Part shown: piece by piece, positions 38,307 through 47,160 of the stretch
Position numbering within the stretch: the stretch's first letter is position 1
Layout of the letters: each line of letters begins with the position of its first letter
Assembly (NCBI GenBank): GCA_965205385.1
Contig: CBDBGS010000008.1
Location: forward strand, 1,674,001 to 1,738,000
DNA from: CATOSP01 sp965205385
GTDB taxonomy: Bacteria; Chloroflexota; Dehalococcoidia; Lucifugimonadales; UBA3495
DNA: 64,000 nucleotides
Direction of reading: 5' to 3'
Translations under genes and position numbers: made by a program
Notes under the pieces: model-generated
Seen by the model: only the letters and a program-made list of their open reading frames with translations
Databases searched by the model: none
What the model was told of the DNA's origin: nothing

Positions 38307-39554
38307 ATGGACGGGGAACACGGCGGGATGGACCCAGGGGAGCCGTCAGAGGACGAGCGTGAGTTCCGCCGGATGATGGACGCCCTGGGCGGCGAGGGCC
38401 TTGGCCGGATGATCGTGGGTCTGACGGAAAAGATCCGGGCGAACCCCGGCGACACCGAAGCCCTGACTCTCAGGGGCCTGCTGTACAACCAACTGGGGGA
38501 GCACCGCCGCGCGGCGGAGGACTACGGCAGAATCATCGGCCTCGACCCCGGCAATGCGGACGCCTACCTGGGCCGAGCTAACGCCAATGCCGAACTGGGG
38601 GAACGCCGTGCGGCGTTGGAGGACTACGACACCGCCATCCGGCTGGCTCCCGGCGACGCGGTGGCCCACTACAGCCGGGGGGCGTGCCACGCCCAGTTGG
38701 GCAACCTGGCCGGGGCGGTCAGCGACTTCGACATAGCCATCATCCTGGCTCCCGACGAGGCCGACCCCTGGTACAACCGGGGATTGACCTATGCCGAGAT
38801 GGGAGAACCCCTGCGGGCGGTGGAGGACCTGGGCCGGGCCATCGAGTTGGAGCCCGGCCTTGCCGAGGCCCACTACAACCGGGGGATGGCATACCGCGAC
38901 CTGGGCGAGCTGGAGAAGTCCATCCACGACTTCGACGCCGCCACCGAGCTGGAACCGAACTACGGCCTCGCCTGCTACGCCAGGGGCATCACCAACCTCA
39001 ATCTCGGAGAATTCCAGGCCGCGCTGCGGGACTTCGACGCCGTGCTCAGGCAGGACCCCGACAGCGCCGCTGCGCGGCGCGGCAGGGGAGTGGCTCTCGG
39101 CAACCTGGACCGTCACGACGAGGCGATCAGGGACTTCGACCGGTCCCTGGCCATCGAACCCGGCAACGGCGAGACCCTCACGGCCCGGGGACTGGCCCAC
39201 ACCGGCCTGGGGCAGCACGAGCTGGCGATAGCGGACTACACCGGGGTCATCGGACTGGACCCCGGCGACACCGCCGTCCTCTACAGCAGGGGAATGGCCC
39301 ACATGCACCTGGACCGGTACGAGACAGCGATTGAGGACTTCAACGCCATCATCGACATCGACCCGGACAACGCCGGTTTGGGGGGTTGGCGCAAGACGCA
39401 GTCCGGTCAGAGTCTTGTCCGTCAGGCCGCACAACGGGCCCGGCGCTGGACGCAATGCGCCCACGGTGAGACAGGCAACGAAGAACGCCTGAGTTGGGGG
39501 TTGGCAAAAGACGCAGCTCGGCCAGGGTGCAATTCCTGGGAAGCTGCTAAGTGA
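38307..39554 (+). CDS. TPR-repeat protein
   Basis: 415 residues with about ten consecutive tetratricopeptide repeats between residues 40 and 360, each with the W/L-G-Y-A-F-A-P pattern (for example AHYNRGMAYRDLGELEKSIH, AVLYSRGMAHMHLDRYETAI). The repeats form a protein-binding superhelix; no catalytic or export signal is seen. After DIDPDNA the sequence stops resembling TPR and becomes Arg/Trp-rich (GGWRKTQSGQSLVRQAAQRA), and the DNA there carries two direct repeats, so the natural C-terminus was probably replaced by an insertion or deletion. GGGGAGGAG precedes ATG 38307. Confidence 0.85.
   Translation: MDGEHGGMDPGEPSEDEREFRRMMDALGGEGLGRMIVGLTEKIRANPGDTEALTLRGLLYNQLGEHRRAAEDYGRIIGLDPGNADAYLGRANANAELGERRAALEDYDTAIRLAPGDAVAHYSRGACHAQLGNLAGAVSDFDIAIILAPDEADPWYNRGLTYAEMGEPLRAVEDLGRAIELEPGLAEAHYNRGMAYRDLGELEKSIHDFDAATELEPNYGLACYARGITNLNLGEFQAALRDFDAVLRQDPDSAAARRGRGVALGNLDRHDEAIRDFDRSLAIEPGNGETLTARGLAHTGLGQHELAIADYTGVIGLDPGDTAVLYSRGMAHMHLDRYETAIEDFNAIIDIDPDNAGLGGWRKTQSGQSLVRQAAQRARRWTQCAHGETGNEERLSWGLAKDAARPGCNSWEAAK
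39381..39525 (+). repeat. Two direct repeats at the TPR gene 3' end
   Basis: GGTTGGCGCAAGACGCAGTC (about 39384) recurs as GGTTGGCAAAAGACGCAGCT (about 39499), each followed by CGG(T/C)CAG. The repeats lie where the TPR homology ends, so they may mark an insertion scar or an element end. Confidence 0.5.
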
Positions 39555-40455
39555 GGGAAAGGGAGAGGAACGCAGTCCGGCAACTGGCTAGATGGTCACC
39601 GACCAGCCAGGCGGAAACTGCGTTGCAACGGTAAGCGTCCGGCCTGCTGTCGTCGCCGACGGACCGGAGCGTGTGAAACCTGCGGTGCCGCTGCCTGTGT
39701 CTGGCAACTGCGCCGCAGCCGTGTGGGGAAGCGGCCGGAGTTTGTTGTCCGTTCCAACCGCAAAGTGAAGGTCAAGCGAAGCGTTTCAGCCGCTCCGCAG
39801 GAGAGTCAGTCCGAAGTGTAAGGGAATCCGGGATGCCGTCCTGTTTCTAGCCGTTCACCTCCTTTACAACGATGATGCGCCGTTGGGTTGGTATTCCGTG
39901 CCTGGGGCAGAGTTTCCTGGTGAAGCGCACCGTGCGCTCCGGTGGGTTGGGTTCCGTCTGGGGCGCCGCGAGCAGGACCCACGAACGCCTCAGCCTGGGT
40001 GAGAACGAAGCGCGATCAAACCCTCCGTCCCCATCGCCCAATGACCGGAGCGATCAACTCCAATCACCGGACGGGTGCCCAGCAGCCGGAGGGATCAGCC
40101 CCGGCCACTGAACGGTGTCCAGCGGGAGAAGGGCTTAACACTCCAACCGCCGGACTGGACCGAGGAAGAAGGACTTAAACACTCCAACCACCGGCCCGCG
40201 CTGCTTGCGGAGAGCTACGTCAAATCCGCAGCGGCAGCGTTCCCTCAAGGGCGACTGAACGTCCAGCCCGGGTCGAGGGAAGGACCCCCAGGTTTCTATG
40301 GCGGGAAACACTGGAAAAGCCTGACAACGCAATTATTATCGACCCGCCCGACGACGGAATGGAAGGGTTGGGAAGCCCTGACGCCCAAAGTGTTCAGTTT
40401 ATTTCAATCCAGTTCAACAAAAGTTAACTGGCAGCCCGTCCCCCGCCTCCATCGG
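39555..40455 (+). other. Geneless stretch with short direct repeats
   Basis: No convincing coding sequence. Two near-identical units at 40127-40153 and 40167-40194 share AGAAGG(G/A)CTTAA and ACACTCCAACC(G/A)CCGG, and a related tract precedes them. Placement at the edge of the conjugative-element genes would suit a border or transfer-origin region, but nothing proves it. Confidence 0.4.
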
Positions 40456-41313
40456 CTACTTCCGCCATGTCCCCAGGTTCAATACCCGCAGCGGCCACAG
40501 CAGAATCTCCCGCTTTTTCCTCGCCCGCCCCGTGTCAACCAGCGCCTTGTGCCGCCAGTTGACCTGGGCACCCCGGTCCAGCCCACGCAACGGGTACGTC
40601 TCCGGCGGCAGGGTAAGACCATGCTCTTCGAGCAGGGCCAGCTCCACTTCCAACAGACGCTGCTGCTGCCGCAGCCACTCCAAGCCCCTGCCCCGGCTGG
40701 GGTGGGTCTCCTTCAGCCCCCGCCACTCCTGGATCAACGGCCAAGCGTCGCCGAACACGTTCTGGTCGTCTTCGGCGGGCTCCAGGGTCGCCAGCTCGGG
40801 AAACTCCCGACGCAGCCGGGTCTTCCGCTGTGGAGGCCTCCCGACCGGGCCGGACTCCCCATGCTCCTCTCTGTCCTGGCCGTCCCCGCCGCTCCCCTCC
40901 ACCTTTACCAGCCGTGATTCAACGCGCTGCAACGCCTGACCCTGCTCGTTCCTGAGCTCCTTCACCTCGTCCCCCACGGCGGCCAGCCCCCGGCTCATCT
41001 CCTCCCCCATTTCATTCACCTGTCCTTCCAGCTTTTCCACCCGCCCGGCCAGCTCGGCGTTGCGCTCCTTCTGCTCCGCTGCCGGCGAGCCGCCGCCCTC
41101 CAGGAGCGCCTTTTCCAGCGCGCCGCGCAGCCGCCGGGACAGCCGTCCGGTTTCCAGTCCCGAGGTCAGCGTCCGGTGGTCCACGTTCAACTCCTGGGCC
41201 GCCCGCATGATCCCCTGGTCCCGGACCAGCTCTTCCAGCAGCGCCATCAGCCGCAGGTGCTGCAAATCCTCGATGCTCCGGCTCTTTTCGAACACCGGGT
41301 CCTTGGTGCTCAT
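40456..41313 (-). CDS. Putative DNA-binding protein with HTH and coiled coil
   Basis: 285 residues. The N-terminal part (LMALLEELVRDQGIMRAAQE, LNVDHRTLTSGLETGRLS) reads as a FIS/XRE-like helix-turn-helix at about 22-60. Residues about 80-135 form a heptad-rich coiled coil (AELAGRVEKLEGQVNEMGEE), followed by a basic linker and a helical C-terminal domain (WLRQQQRLLEVELALLEEHG). No named family is recognised. It is transcribed away from the conjugation genes, and the intergenic region contains three TGCA-type palindromes, which suggests it binds them and represses both directions. Confidence 0.65.
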   Translation of the reverse strand: MSTKDPVFEKSRSIEDLQHLRLMALLEELVRDQGIMRAAQELNVDHRTLTSGLETGRLSRRLRGALEKALLEGGGSPAAEQKERNAELAGRVEKLEGQVNEMGEEMSRGLAAVGDEVKELRNEQGQALQRVESRLVKVEGSGGDGQDREEHGESGPVGRPPQRKTRLRREFPELATLEPAEDDQNVFGDAWPLIQEWRGLKETHPSRGRGLEWLRQQQRLLEVELALLEEHGLTLPPETYPLRGLDRGAQVNWRHKALVDTGRARKKREILLWPLRVLNLGTWRK

Positions 41314-41335
41314 AGCTCAGGCCTCCTGACCGCCG

Positions 41336-41353
41336 ACTTGCAAAAATGCAACT
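41336..41353. promoter_or_regulatory. Palindromic operator, copy 1
   Basis: ACTTGCAAAAATGCAACT has TTGCA and TGCAA arms around AAAA. It is 22 bases upstream of the start of the gene at 40456-41313 and identical to copy 3. Half-sites GATGCAACT follow at 41367 and 41424. Confidence 0.7.
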
Positions 41354-41392
41354 TTTGAATAGGGCCGATGCAACTGAACCACCCCTCCGGCC

Positions 41393-41410
41393 ACCTGCAA
41401 ATATGCAGTT
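41393..41410. promoter_or_regulatory. Palindromic operator, copy 2
   Basis: ACCTGCAAATATGCAGTT keeps the same layout (CTGCA, 4-base AT spacer, TGCAG) with compensating changes in both arms, which argues for a conserved symmetric binding site. Confidence 0.65.
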
Positions 41411-41522
41411 GCCAGCTACGGACGATGCAACTCACGACCGGAACGTACCCGCAAGTCAAAGTGTTCACTTTTCACCTCCTGTAGGGGGCGATTTCCCCCG
41501 ATTTCACGTTCAAAACGACCCG

Positions 41523-41540
41523 ACTTGCAAAAATGCAACT
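41523..41540. promoter_or_regulatory. Palindromic operator, copy 3
   Basis: Identical in 18 bases to copy 1. It is directly followed by another inverted pair, GATGTCATT (41541-41549) and AATGACATC (41564-41572), and lies upstream of the conjugation gene cluster starting near 41709. Confidence 0.7.
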
Positions 41541-41708
41541 GATGTCATTTCCCTGTACACCCCAATGACATCACGAAAGGGGTCTCCAACATAAGGGCCC
41601 ATAGGGGCGGTCATATGATCCCCCCTATAGGTAGTTATGTACGGGGCCTGAGTTGTTCACACTCTGCTGCGGCGTTGGCGATGCGCCAACTGCCGAAACC
41701 GCAGCGAG

Positions 41709-42326
41709 GTGAATGAGTTGACGCAGAGATCGAAACCCCGGCACGCCCGGCGGCTGGTTCTCCTGGCGGCGGCGCTGCTGCTTTCGGCCCTGGTAGCCAT
41801 GCCGGGCAGCGGCGCCGCCCTGGCCCAGTCCCCTCCCCCCACCGACGACGTCACCCTGGTCAACCGCGACCGGCAGATGGTGGAGCGCAAGAAGGAGGGC
41901 GACTTCGTGGCCCGCCCGGTCTTCAGCCGTAAGACCGGCGTCCTCTACTACTCCATCCGCCACCCCGACACCGGCGACTGGATCACCAACACCTACCGGG
42001 TGCAGGGCGGCGGGAAGCAGCTGGCCGAGGGCTGGGAGTACACCTTCGAGTACCCGGCCCTGGACGAGCAGCCCGAGCTCCACCCCGAACAGCCCTTCCT
42101 GCTGGTGCTGGCCGTCCCGCGAATTGGCGGCGGCGGCCACCACGTCTTCCACGCCCTGATTCCCGTCCACCAGCCCAAGGGGCTGTGGGACCGGGTGCTG
42201 GGCGCCCTGGACCCCGACCGCTGGGCCAGGGCCGCCGCCAAATGGGTGATCCAGGGAGTCCACGGGACCCTCTGCGGCGTGGTGGAGAAGATCGCCCAGA
42301 CCGAAGTTCCAGAGTGCGGAGGGTAG
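41709..42326 (+). CDS. Exported protein of the conjugation cluster
   Basis: About 205 residues. An Arg-rich N-terminus and hydrophobic segment (RRLVLLAAALLLSALVAM, then GSGAALAQ) form a signal peptide cleaved near residue 40. The mature part is beta-rich (VFSRKTGVLYYSIRHPDTGD) with two Cys near the C-terminus (GTLCGV, VPECGG). No named family is recognised. The start is GTG 41709 or TTG 41718, the latter better spaced from GAGG at 41706. It precedes the VirB6/TrbL-like gene by four bases and is probably cotranscribed, so it may be an extracytoplasmic part of the transfer apparatus. Confidence 0.65.
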   Translation: MNELTQRSKPRHARRLVLLAAALLLSALVAMPGSGAALAQSPPPTDDVTLVNRDRQMVERKKEGDFVARPVFSRKTGVLYYSIRHPDTGDWITNTYRVQGGGKQLAEGWEYTFEYPALDEQPELHPEQPFLLVLAVPRIGGGGHHVFHALIPVHQPKGLWDRVLGALDPDRWARAAAKWVIQGVHGTLCGVVEKIAQTEVPECGG

Positions 42327-42330
42327 CGGT

Positions 42331-43311
42331 ATGGGCGACATCCTCACCGGAACCCCTCCCGAGCTGACCTACCTGCATCCCTTCGTCCGCGACGCCTGGC
42401 TGGTGGTCTGGGCCGTCACGTCGGGCGCACTGGCGGTGATCCTGGGCTGGATGGGGCTGAGCTTCATCGTCCAGGAGCACCTGGGCCACCACCAGTCGGG
42501 CTGGCGGGAGATGGCGCCCCGTCTGGTGCTGGGCCTCACCGCCGCCGCCTCTTCCCTCTGGTGGTGCGCCCTGGTCATCGACGTGGCCGACGCCGTCTCC
42601 GGCTTCATCGCCGTTTCCCTGAACGTCACCCCCGGCGACCTGCTGCGGGCTCCCCTGTTCGCACTGCTGGCGGCGGTGGAGACCGCCAACACCGGGCTGG
42701 CGGTGTTCATCGCCCTGCTCTACCTGGTCTTCGGCTTCTTCGTCCTCTACCTGCTGGTGCAGATGATCCTGCGCCTGGCCCTCATCGACATCCTGCTCAC
42801 CCTGGCGCCCATCGCCCTGGGGCTGTGGATTCTGCCCCACACGGCGGGCTGGGGAAAGCACTGGCTGCGGCTGTTCATGACGGCGGTGTTCCAGCAGGCA
42901 ATCCAACTCATCGCCGTGGCCCTGGCCTTCGCCTTCCTGGGCGAGTTCGCGGCCATCGCCGAGTTCGAGCCGTCGGAGGACCTGGTGTGGAAGCTCCTGA
43001 TGGCCATCGCCTTCATGTACCTGGCAGGCCGGGTCCCCTCGATGCTGGGGCACCACGGGACCTTCGACGCCTGGCTGCACACCCTCTACTTCGGGATGTC
43101 CCTGCCCGGCTCCATGGTGCGGTCCGCCCGGTCCATCGGGTTGATTGCCGGCGGGGCCGCCGGAGGACCGGCGGGAGTTGCCGCCGCGACAGCGGCAACC
43201 AGCGTGGCCAGAGCCGCCGCCACCACGGCCGCCGGAGCAGTGAACTCGGCCGCCCAGGGCTCCACGGCCCCGGCCCAGAGCGGCCCGACGCCCCGGAGCC
43301 AGGGGCCGTAG
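42331..43311 (+). CDS. TrbL/VirB6-like conjugation membrane protein
   Basis: 326 residues with several membrane segments: AWLVVWAVTSGALAVILGW, FIALLYLVFGFFVLYLLVQM, LIDILLTLAPIALGLWILPH and QLIAVALAFAFLGEF. The middle block with LTLAPIALGLW...GWGKHWLRLFMTAVFQQ is the usual core of TrbL/VirB6 type IV secretion channel proteins. A flexible Ala/Gly/Thr-rich tail follows (residues about 270-326). It lies between the exported protein and the first pilin-like gene on the plus strand. It would form the inner-membrane channel for DNA transfer. Confidence 0.8.
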   Translation: MGDILTGTPPELTYLHPFVRDAWLVVWAVTSGALAVILGWMGLSFIVQEHLGHHQSGWREMAPRLVLGLTAAASSLWWCALVIDVADAVSGFIAVSLNVTPGDLLRAPLFALLAAVETANTGLAVFIALLYLVFGFFVLYLLVQMILRLALIDILLTLAPIALGLWILPHTAGWGKHWLRLFMTAVFQQAIQLIAVALAFAFLGEFAAIAEFEPSEDLVWKLLMAIAFMYLAGRVPSMLGHHGTFDAWLHTLYFGMSLPGSMVRSARSIGLIAGGAAGGPAGVAAATAATSVARAAATTAAGAVNSAAQGSTAPAQSGPTPRSQGP

Positions 43312-43463
43312 CGGCAACCGGAACGACGACAACCACCGGCGCGGACACGTTTCCCGCCGGAACCGCCCAGGAGATGGAGCCATGTGCCGGTAGCAGACCG
43401 GGGCTGACCCGCAGCAACGCAATTCACAAATCGAGCAATCCAATACGAAAGGAGAAAGACCCT

Positions 43464-43754
43464 ATGGACGACCTGACCCAGACCATATCGAACCTGGTGG
43501 GCATCCTGCTGGGGTTGGTGGGCGTCGTCGGCGTGGGCTACTTCATCTACGGCGCCTACATGTACCTCACCGCCAGCGGAGCCCCCAACCAGATGGAGCG
43601 GGGCAAGGCGGCCATGATGACCGCCCTGGCCGGAATCGTGCTGGCCCTGGTGGCCTACGGCGTGGTGGAACTGGTGATGAACGCCGTCGTCGGCAACCCG
43701 GTGGACCCCACCGTGCCCGACCCCACCGGCGGCGATACCGGCAGCGACGGTTAG
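43464..43754 (+). CDS. VirB2/TrbC-like pilin, first copy
   Basis: 96 residues with two hydrophobic helices, GILLGLVGVVGVGYFIYGAY (about 12-31) and MTALAGIVLALVAYGVVELV (about 51-70), separated by a short basic loop (NQMERGKAA). This hairpin topology and size are those of type IV secretion pilins, although no cleavable signal peptide is visible. AAAGGAGAAAG sets ATG 43464. A second, signal-peptide-bearing member of the same family lies at 46806. The gene is followed after 10 bases by the PrgI-like gene. Confidence 0.75.
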   Translation: MDDLTQTISNLVGILLGLVGVVGVGYFIYGAYMYLTASGAPNQMERGKAAMMTALAGIVLALVAYGVVELVMNAVVGNPVDPTVPDPTGGDTGSDG

Positions 43755-44773
43755 GAGGGACGGAATGAGAGAGCATGAAGTCCCCACGCACGTGCAGGCC
43801 GAGGACAAGGTGCTGCTGTGGTTCACCTTCCCCCAGATCGTGGCGGTGGTGGCGGTGTGCGCCGTGGCCTACGGCGCCTACCACTACCTCCCCTTCGGGC
43901 CGATGGCGGTCCGGCTGGGCGTGGGCTTGCTGATCGGCATCGTGGGCATCGCCCTGACCGTGGGCAAGATCGGAGGCCGTGGGCTGCCCCTGGTGGCCGC
44001 CGACCTCCTGAAGTTCAACCTGGGGGCCGGGCGCTACGCCGGGTCCCCGGCCCAACTGGCGCAGAGCGAGCCGCCCGCGCCGGTGGAAACCAAGCCCGAT
44101 CCGCTGCGGCTGCTGGCCAAGAAAGCCGCCGGCGGCCTCGGCAAGGCGGTGAGGGCGGTCCGAAAGAAGGAGCGTCCCCCCTTCCGGCCCCACAGCTGGT
44201 TCGGCAAGCGCAGACCCGGGGGCAGCCAGGGAGTCAGGGCCAACCGGCCCGCCGTCAACGAGGCCAGGGAAAAGAAGCCCCCGCATCAAGCGCGGGGCAG
44301 GCCCTGGTACAAGCTCCTGGCCGTTGCCGCAGCGCTGGCGGTCGCCGTGACCGTCATTCCGGCCACGGCCCTGGCCGACGACCCCGACGACGAGGGCCCG
44401 GGATGGCGGCTGGACGAGATCTACTTCGTGCCGCCGGACCCGGTGCCGGGACGGCGCATCTACGTGGAGCACCTGGCCGTCTCCGGCGACACCGCCGCCG
44501 TGACCCTGCGGGCCGCCCACGACCTGGAACTGCGGATCAGGGTATACGGCGGCAGGGAGGGCAGGGCCCTGAAGATGGGAGCCAACACCAGCCTCCGGTC
44601 CGGCGAGGCCAGGAGCTACAACCTGACCCTGAACGGCCCGTCCCCGTCCTTCACCTTCTCCTGGACCGACGCATTGGGACGGTCGGGAGCGGTGTCCCTG
44701 AAGAGCCGCCAGATTCCCTACCATCTGCCCACAGCCGGCGGAGAGCTGTGCAACCTGGAACTGACCTCCCTAG

Positions 44774-46200
44774 TACTACAGTCGCATATATTGGTTGAGA
44801 TGTCGGAGTCGACGCTGGTAGTGGCAGTGGTGGGCCCGGGCCTGGTGGCGCCTCCTCCAACGGGACCAGGCCAGCACTCTCTTCGGTGATGGCCTGGGCT
44901 GCCAGATCAACTTGTACAGTAGTCGGCGCACCTCGGGGACCGTCAACGGTATCAGGGATTCATCCCACTCCGGCTCTCCCCCTTTTTTCCGCAGCAACCT
45001 GCGTTGGCCTGTTGCCGGACTACCGCCAGGTAGGCATGGGCCAGCATGGCCAGGGTGATATGCCGGTACCAGCCCTCCCATTTCCGCACTTCATACTGGT
45101 CCAGCCCTACCTGCCCCTTGGCCTCCTCAAAGCACTCCTCGATGGTCCAACGAATACCTGCCACCCTCACCAGTTCCTCCAAGCTTGTCTCCGCTGGGCC
45201 GAAGCAGACGTACCAGGCCAGCTCTTCGGGCTGGGCAATGCTGCGGCGGGCCAGCAGCCAGTACCCCTTGCCTGGCTCCTTCAGAGGCCGGATCGCCACC
45301 CTGGTCCAGTCGTAGACCCGGGGACCCTTGGCCCCATTACCGGCGCTCAACCGGACCCAGCCCGATTCTTCCACCCCAGGCGCCAGCCGGTCCGCCCGCA
45401 CCTGGCGCGAGCCCTTATCCGTCAGGGCCCACAGCTTCTCATTGCGCTTGACCGCCAGTACGTGGGGTATTTCCTGTTGCTCCAGCCACTGCCGCAACTT
45501 GCGGTCACTGCCATAAACCGTGTCTCCAGCAACCCAGCCGAAGGGAACTCCCCCCTCCACCGCCCGTTCCACCATTACCCGGGCCAGTTGTGGCTTGGTC
45601 CGGAAGTCTATTTCCTCCGGCACACCAGCCTCCAGCCTGCGCTGGCGGTCATCAGCCCATACCTGGGGCAGGTACAGCTCCCGGTCCAGCAGGACCCTGC
45701 CCTGAGCCGTGGCATACGTGAGAAATACTCCTATCTGGCAATTCTCTACCCGACCCGCTGTCCCACTGTACTGCCGCTGCACCCCTGCTGACTTGCTACC
45801 CTTCTTCAGAAACCCAGTCTCGTCCACCACCAGCACCCCGTCAGCGGCAGCCAGATGCTCCACCACGTAGTCCCGGAGATCATCTCGAACCAGGTCGGCA
45901 TCCCACCGGTAGTTGTACAACAGGCGCTGTACCCCGTCGGGTGTAGCATCGCCCGCCTGCTCCGCCAGTTGCCACCCGTTCTTGCGCTCTATTGGACTGA
46001 GCAGTCCCTTCACATAGGCCAGTGCCCGCCGGCGGGCTTCCGACCGGTAGAAACGTGAACCAATGCGTCGGTGCACTTCCTCAATACCCTTGGCCCACCG
46101 GGCCGCTTCCAACACCTCTCCCCGCTCCCCAGCCAATTCCTCACCTCACCCACCTGATAAAGTAACCTCATTCTACCAAGAACTACCTGCGACTGTAGTA
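44774..46200 (-). mobile_element. IS701-family insertion sequence with intact target duplication
   Basis: The ends are TACTACAGTCGCA (44774) and its exact inverse TGCGACTGTAGTA (46188-46200). CTAG flanks both sides (44770-44773 and 46201-46204), the 4-base palindromic duplication expected for IS701. Removing the element restores the host frame precisely, so the insertion is recent. Confidence 0.92.
44952..46136 (-). CDS. IS701-family transposase
   Basis: 394 residues. The hallmark motifs of this DDE family are all present: LVVDETGFLKKGSKSAGVQR with the first Asp, WVAGDTVYGSDRKLRQWLEQ with the second, and IRWTIEECFEEAKGQVGLDQ with the Glu and the YEVRKWEGWYRHITLAM tail. The frame is uninterrupted and its neighbours are only the element ends, so the transposase is probably active. 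It is transcribed opposite to the disrupted transfer gene. Confidence 0.93.
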   Translation of the reverse strand: MAGERGEVLEAARWAKGIEEVHRRIGSRFYRSEARRRALAYVKGLLSPIERKNGWQLAEQAGDATPDGVQRLLYNYRWDADLVRDDLRDYVVEHLAAADGVLVVDETGFLKKGSKSAGVQRQYSGTAGRVENCQIGVFLTYATAQGRVLLDRELYLPQVWADDRQRRLEAGVPEEIDFRTKPQLARVMVERAVEGGVPFGWVAGDTVYGSDRKLRQWLEQQEIPHVLAVKRNEKLWALTDKGSRQVRADRLAPGVEESGWVRLSAGNGAKGPRVYDWTRVAIRPLKEPGKGYWLLARRSIAQPEELAWYVCFGPAETSLEELVRVAGIRWTIEECFEEAKGQVGLDQYEVRKWEGWYRHITLAMLAHAYLAVVRQQANAGCCGKKGESRSGMNP

Positions 46201-46805
46201 CTAGAGTGGAGGCCGGGGCAGATCACCGGCGTCATCGCCTCGGAGTGCATCGCGGAGACCCGGCAGGAGGTGGCGTTGCCGGTCTACGGCGGCCACTTCA
46301 GCCAGACGGTCCCCGCGCTGCTGGACGCCAGCGTCACCCGCATCGCAGGGACGGTCAATGTAACCGCCGGAAGCCACCGGGCCAGTGCGTCATTTGTGCC
46401 AAACGGCCAGACCCGGTTCACCCTTCCGGTCAGCAACCGGAAGGCGACCCACAGGGTGGAAATCACGGCGGACCTGACGGCGACGCTGAACGTGCCCCTG
46501 CCGCCGGTGCTCCAGACCACCCACCACTCAGCCCGTACCGACGTGTACACCCGCAGGGTGACCTGCCGCTGCGGCGAGAGCTCGACGACCAAAACGGTGC
46601 GGGTCTACGTCCGCCACCCGGAGCACGTGCGGGCCGTGGAGACCCAGCGCGCTCCCGTGACCCGCACCCGCACCGAGGCCATTCCCCTGGCCGCAGGCGT
46701 GGGAGCCGACGCCCCCTTCGAGTCCCTCCACGTGCCCCCGCCCAAGCCACCGCCGCCCCGGGCGGAGCAGACCCAGGCGGGCGGTTCCAACGGGTGGAGC
46801 TGGCT

Positions 46806-47138
46806 ATGGCGCGGCGACTAGCCGGCCTCCTGCCGGCCACCGGCGCGGCATTGGCGTCCATCGCCGCCGCTCCGGACGAAGCGCAGGCGGAGATGGTCCG
46901 CGTCTTCGACGCGGTGCTGACGGGCATGGCCTACGCGGGGGTGGGCCTCTGCCTTTTCGCCATCGTCTGGGCGGGGTTCGTGCTGATGGCCGAGGGCGCC
47001 GAGGGCGCCGAGGGCCAGGGGCCGGGCCGGGGCAAGGCCAGGAACGCCGTGTTCATGGCCGTCGTCGGCCTGGTGGTGGTGCTGCTGGCCAAGGGCATCG
47101 CCGCCGCCATCACCGCCGGCGTCATCCCCAGCCTGTAA
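46806..47138 (+). CDS. VirB2/TrbC-like pilin, second copy
   Basis: 110 residues. An N-terminal signal segment (LAGLLPATGAALASIAAA, ending near AQA) is followed by two helices, TGMAYAGVGLCLFAIVWAGF and FMAVVGLVVVLLAKGIAA, with a GEG-rich loop between them. This is the pilin plan of VirB2/TrbC. ATG 46806 overlaps the 3' end of the PrgI-like gene, so both were translated together before the IS insertion. The VirB4 gene follows after 22 bases. Confidence 0.75.
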   Translation: MARRLAGLLPATGAALASIAAAPDEAQAEMVRVFDAVLTGMAYAGVGLCLFAIVWAGFVLMAEGAEGAEGQGPGRGKARNAVFMAVVGLVVVLLAKGIAAAITAGVIPSL

Positions 47139-47160
47139 CCGGCAAGAGGAGTTGAAAGAA

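Larger units (their letters stand above)
43765..46821 (+). pseudogene. PrgI/VirB3-like gene split by an IS701 insertion
   Basis: The first exon-like part (43765-44773) encodes a PrgI-type N-terminus with two membrane segments (LLWFTFPQIVAVVAVCAVAY, VRLGVGLLIGIVGIAL) plus an unusual fused extracytoplasmic region after a further hydrophobic helix (LLAVAAALAVAVTVIPATAL). The second part (46205-46821) continues exactly in frame once one CTAG and the element are removed: ELTSL then EWRPGQIT. The restored protein has 541 residues, so it is a PrgI domain fused to a large secreted-type domain with CRCGE. AGGAGGG precedes ATG 43765. As it stands the gene is disrupted and transfer should be impaired. 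Confidence 0.85.

Noticed and set aside
38346..39464. 372-codon minus-strand frame
   Set aside because: Exact antisense of the TPR gene; its apparent repeats come from the TPR periodicity.
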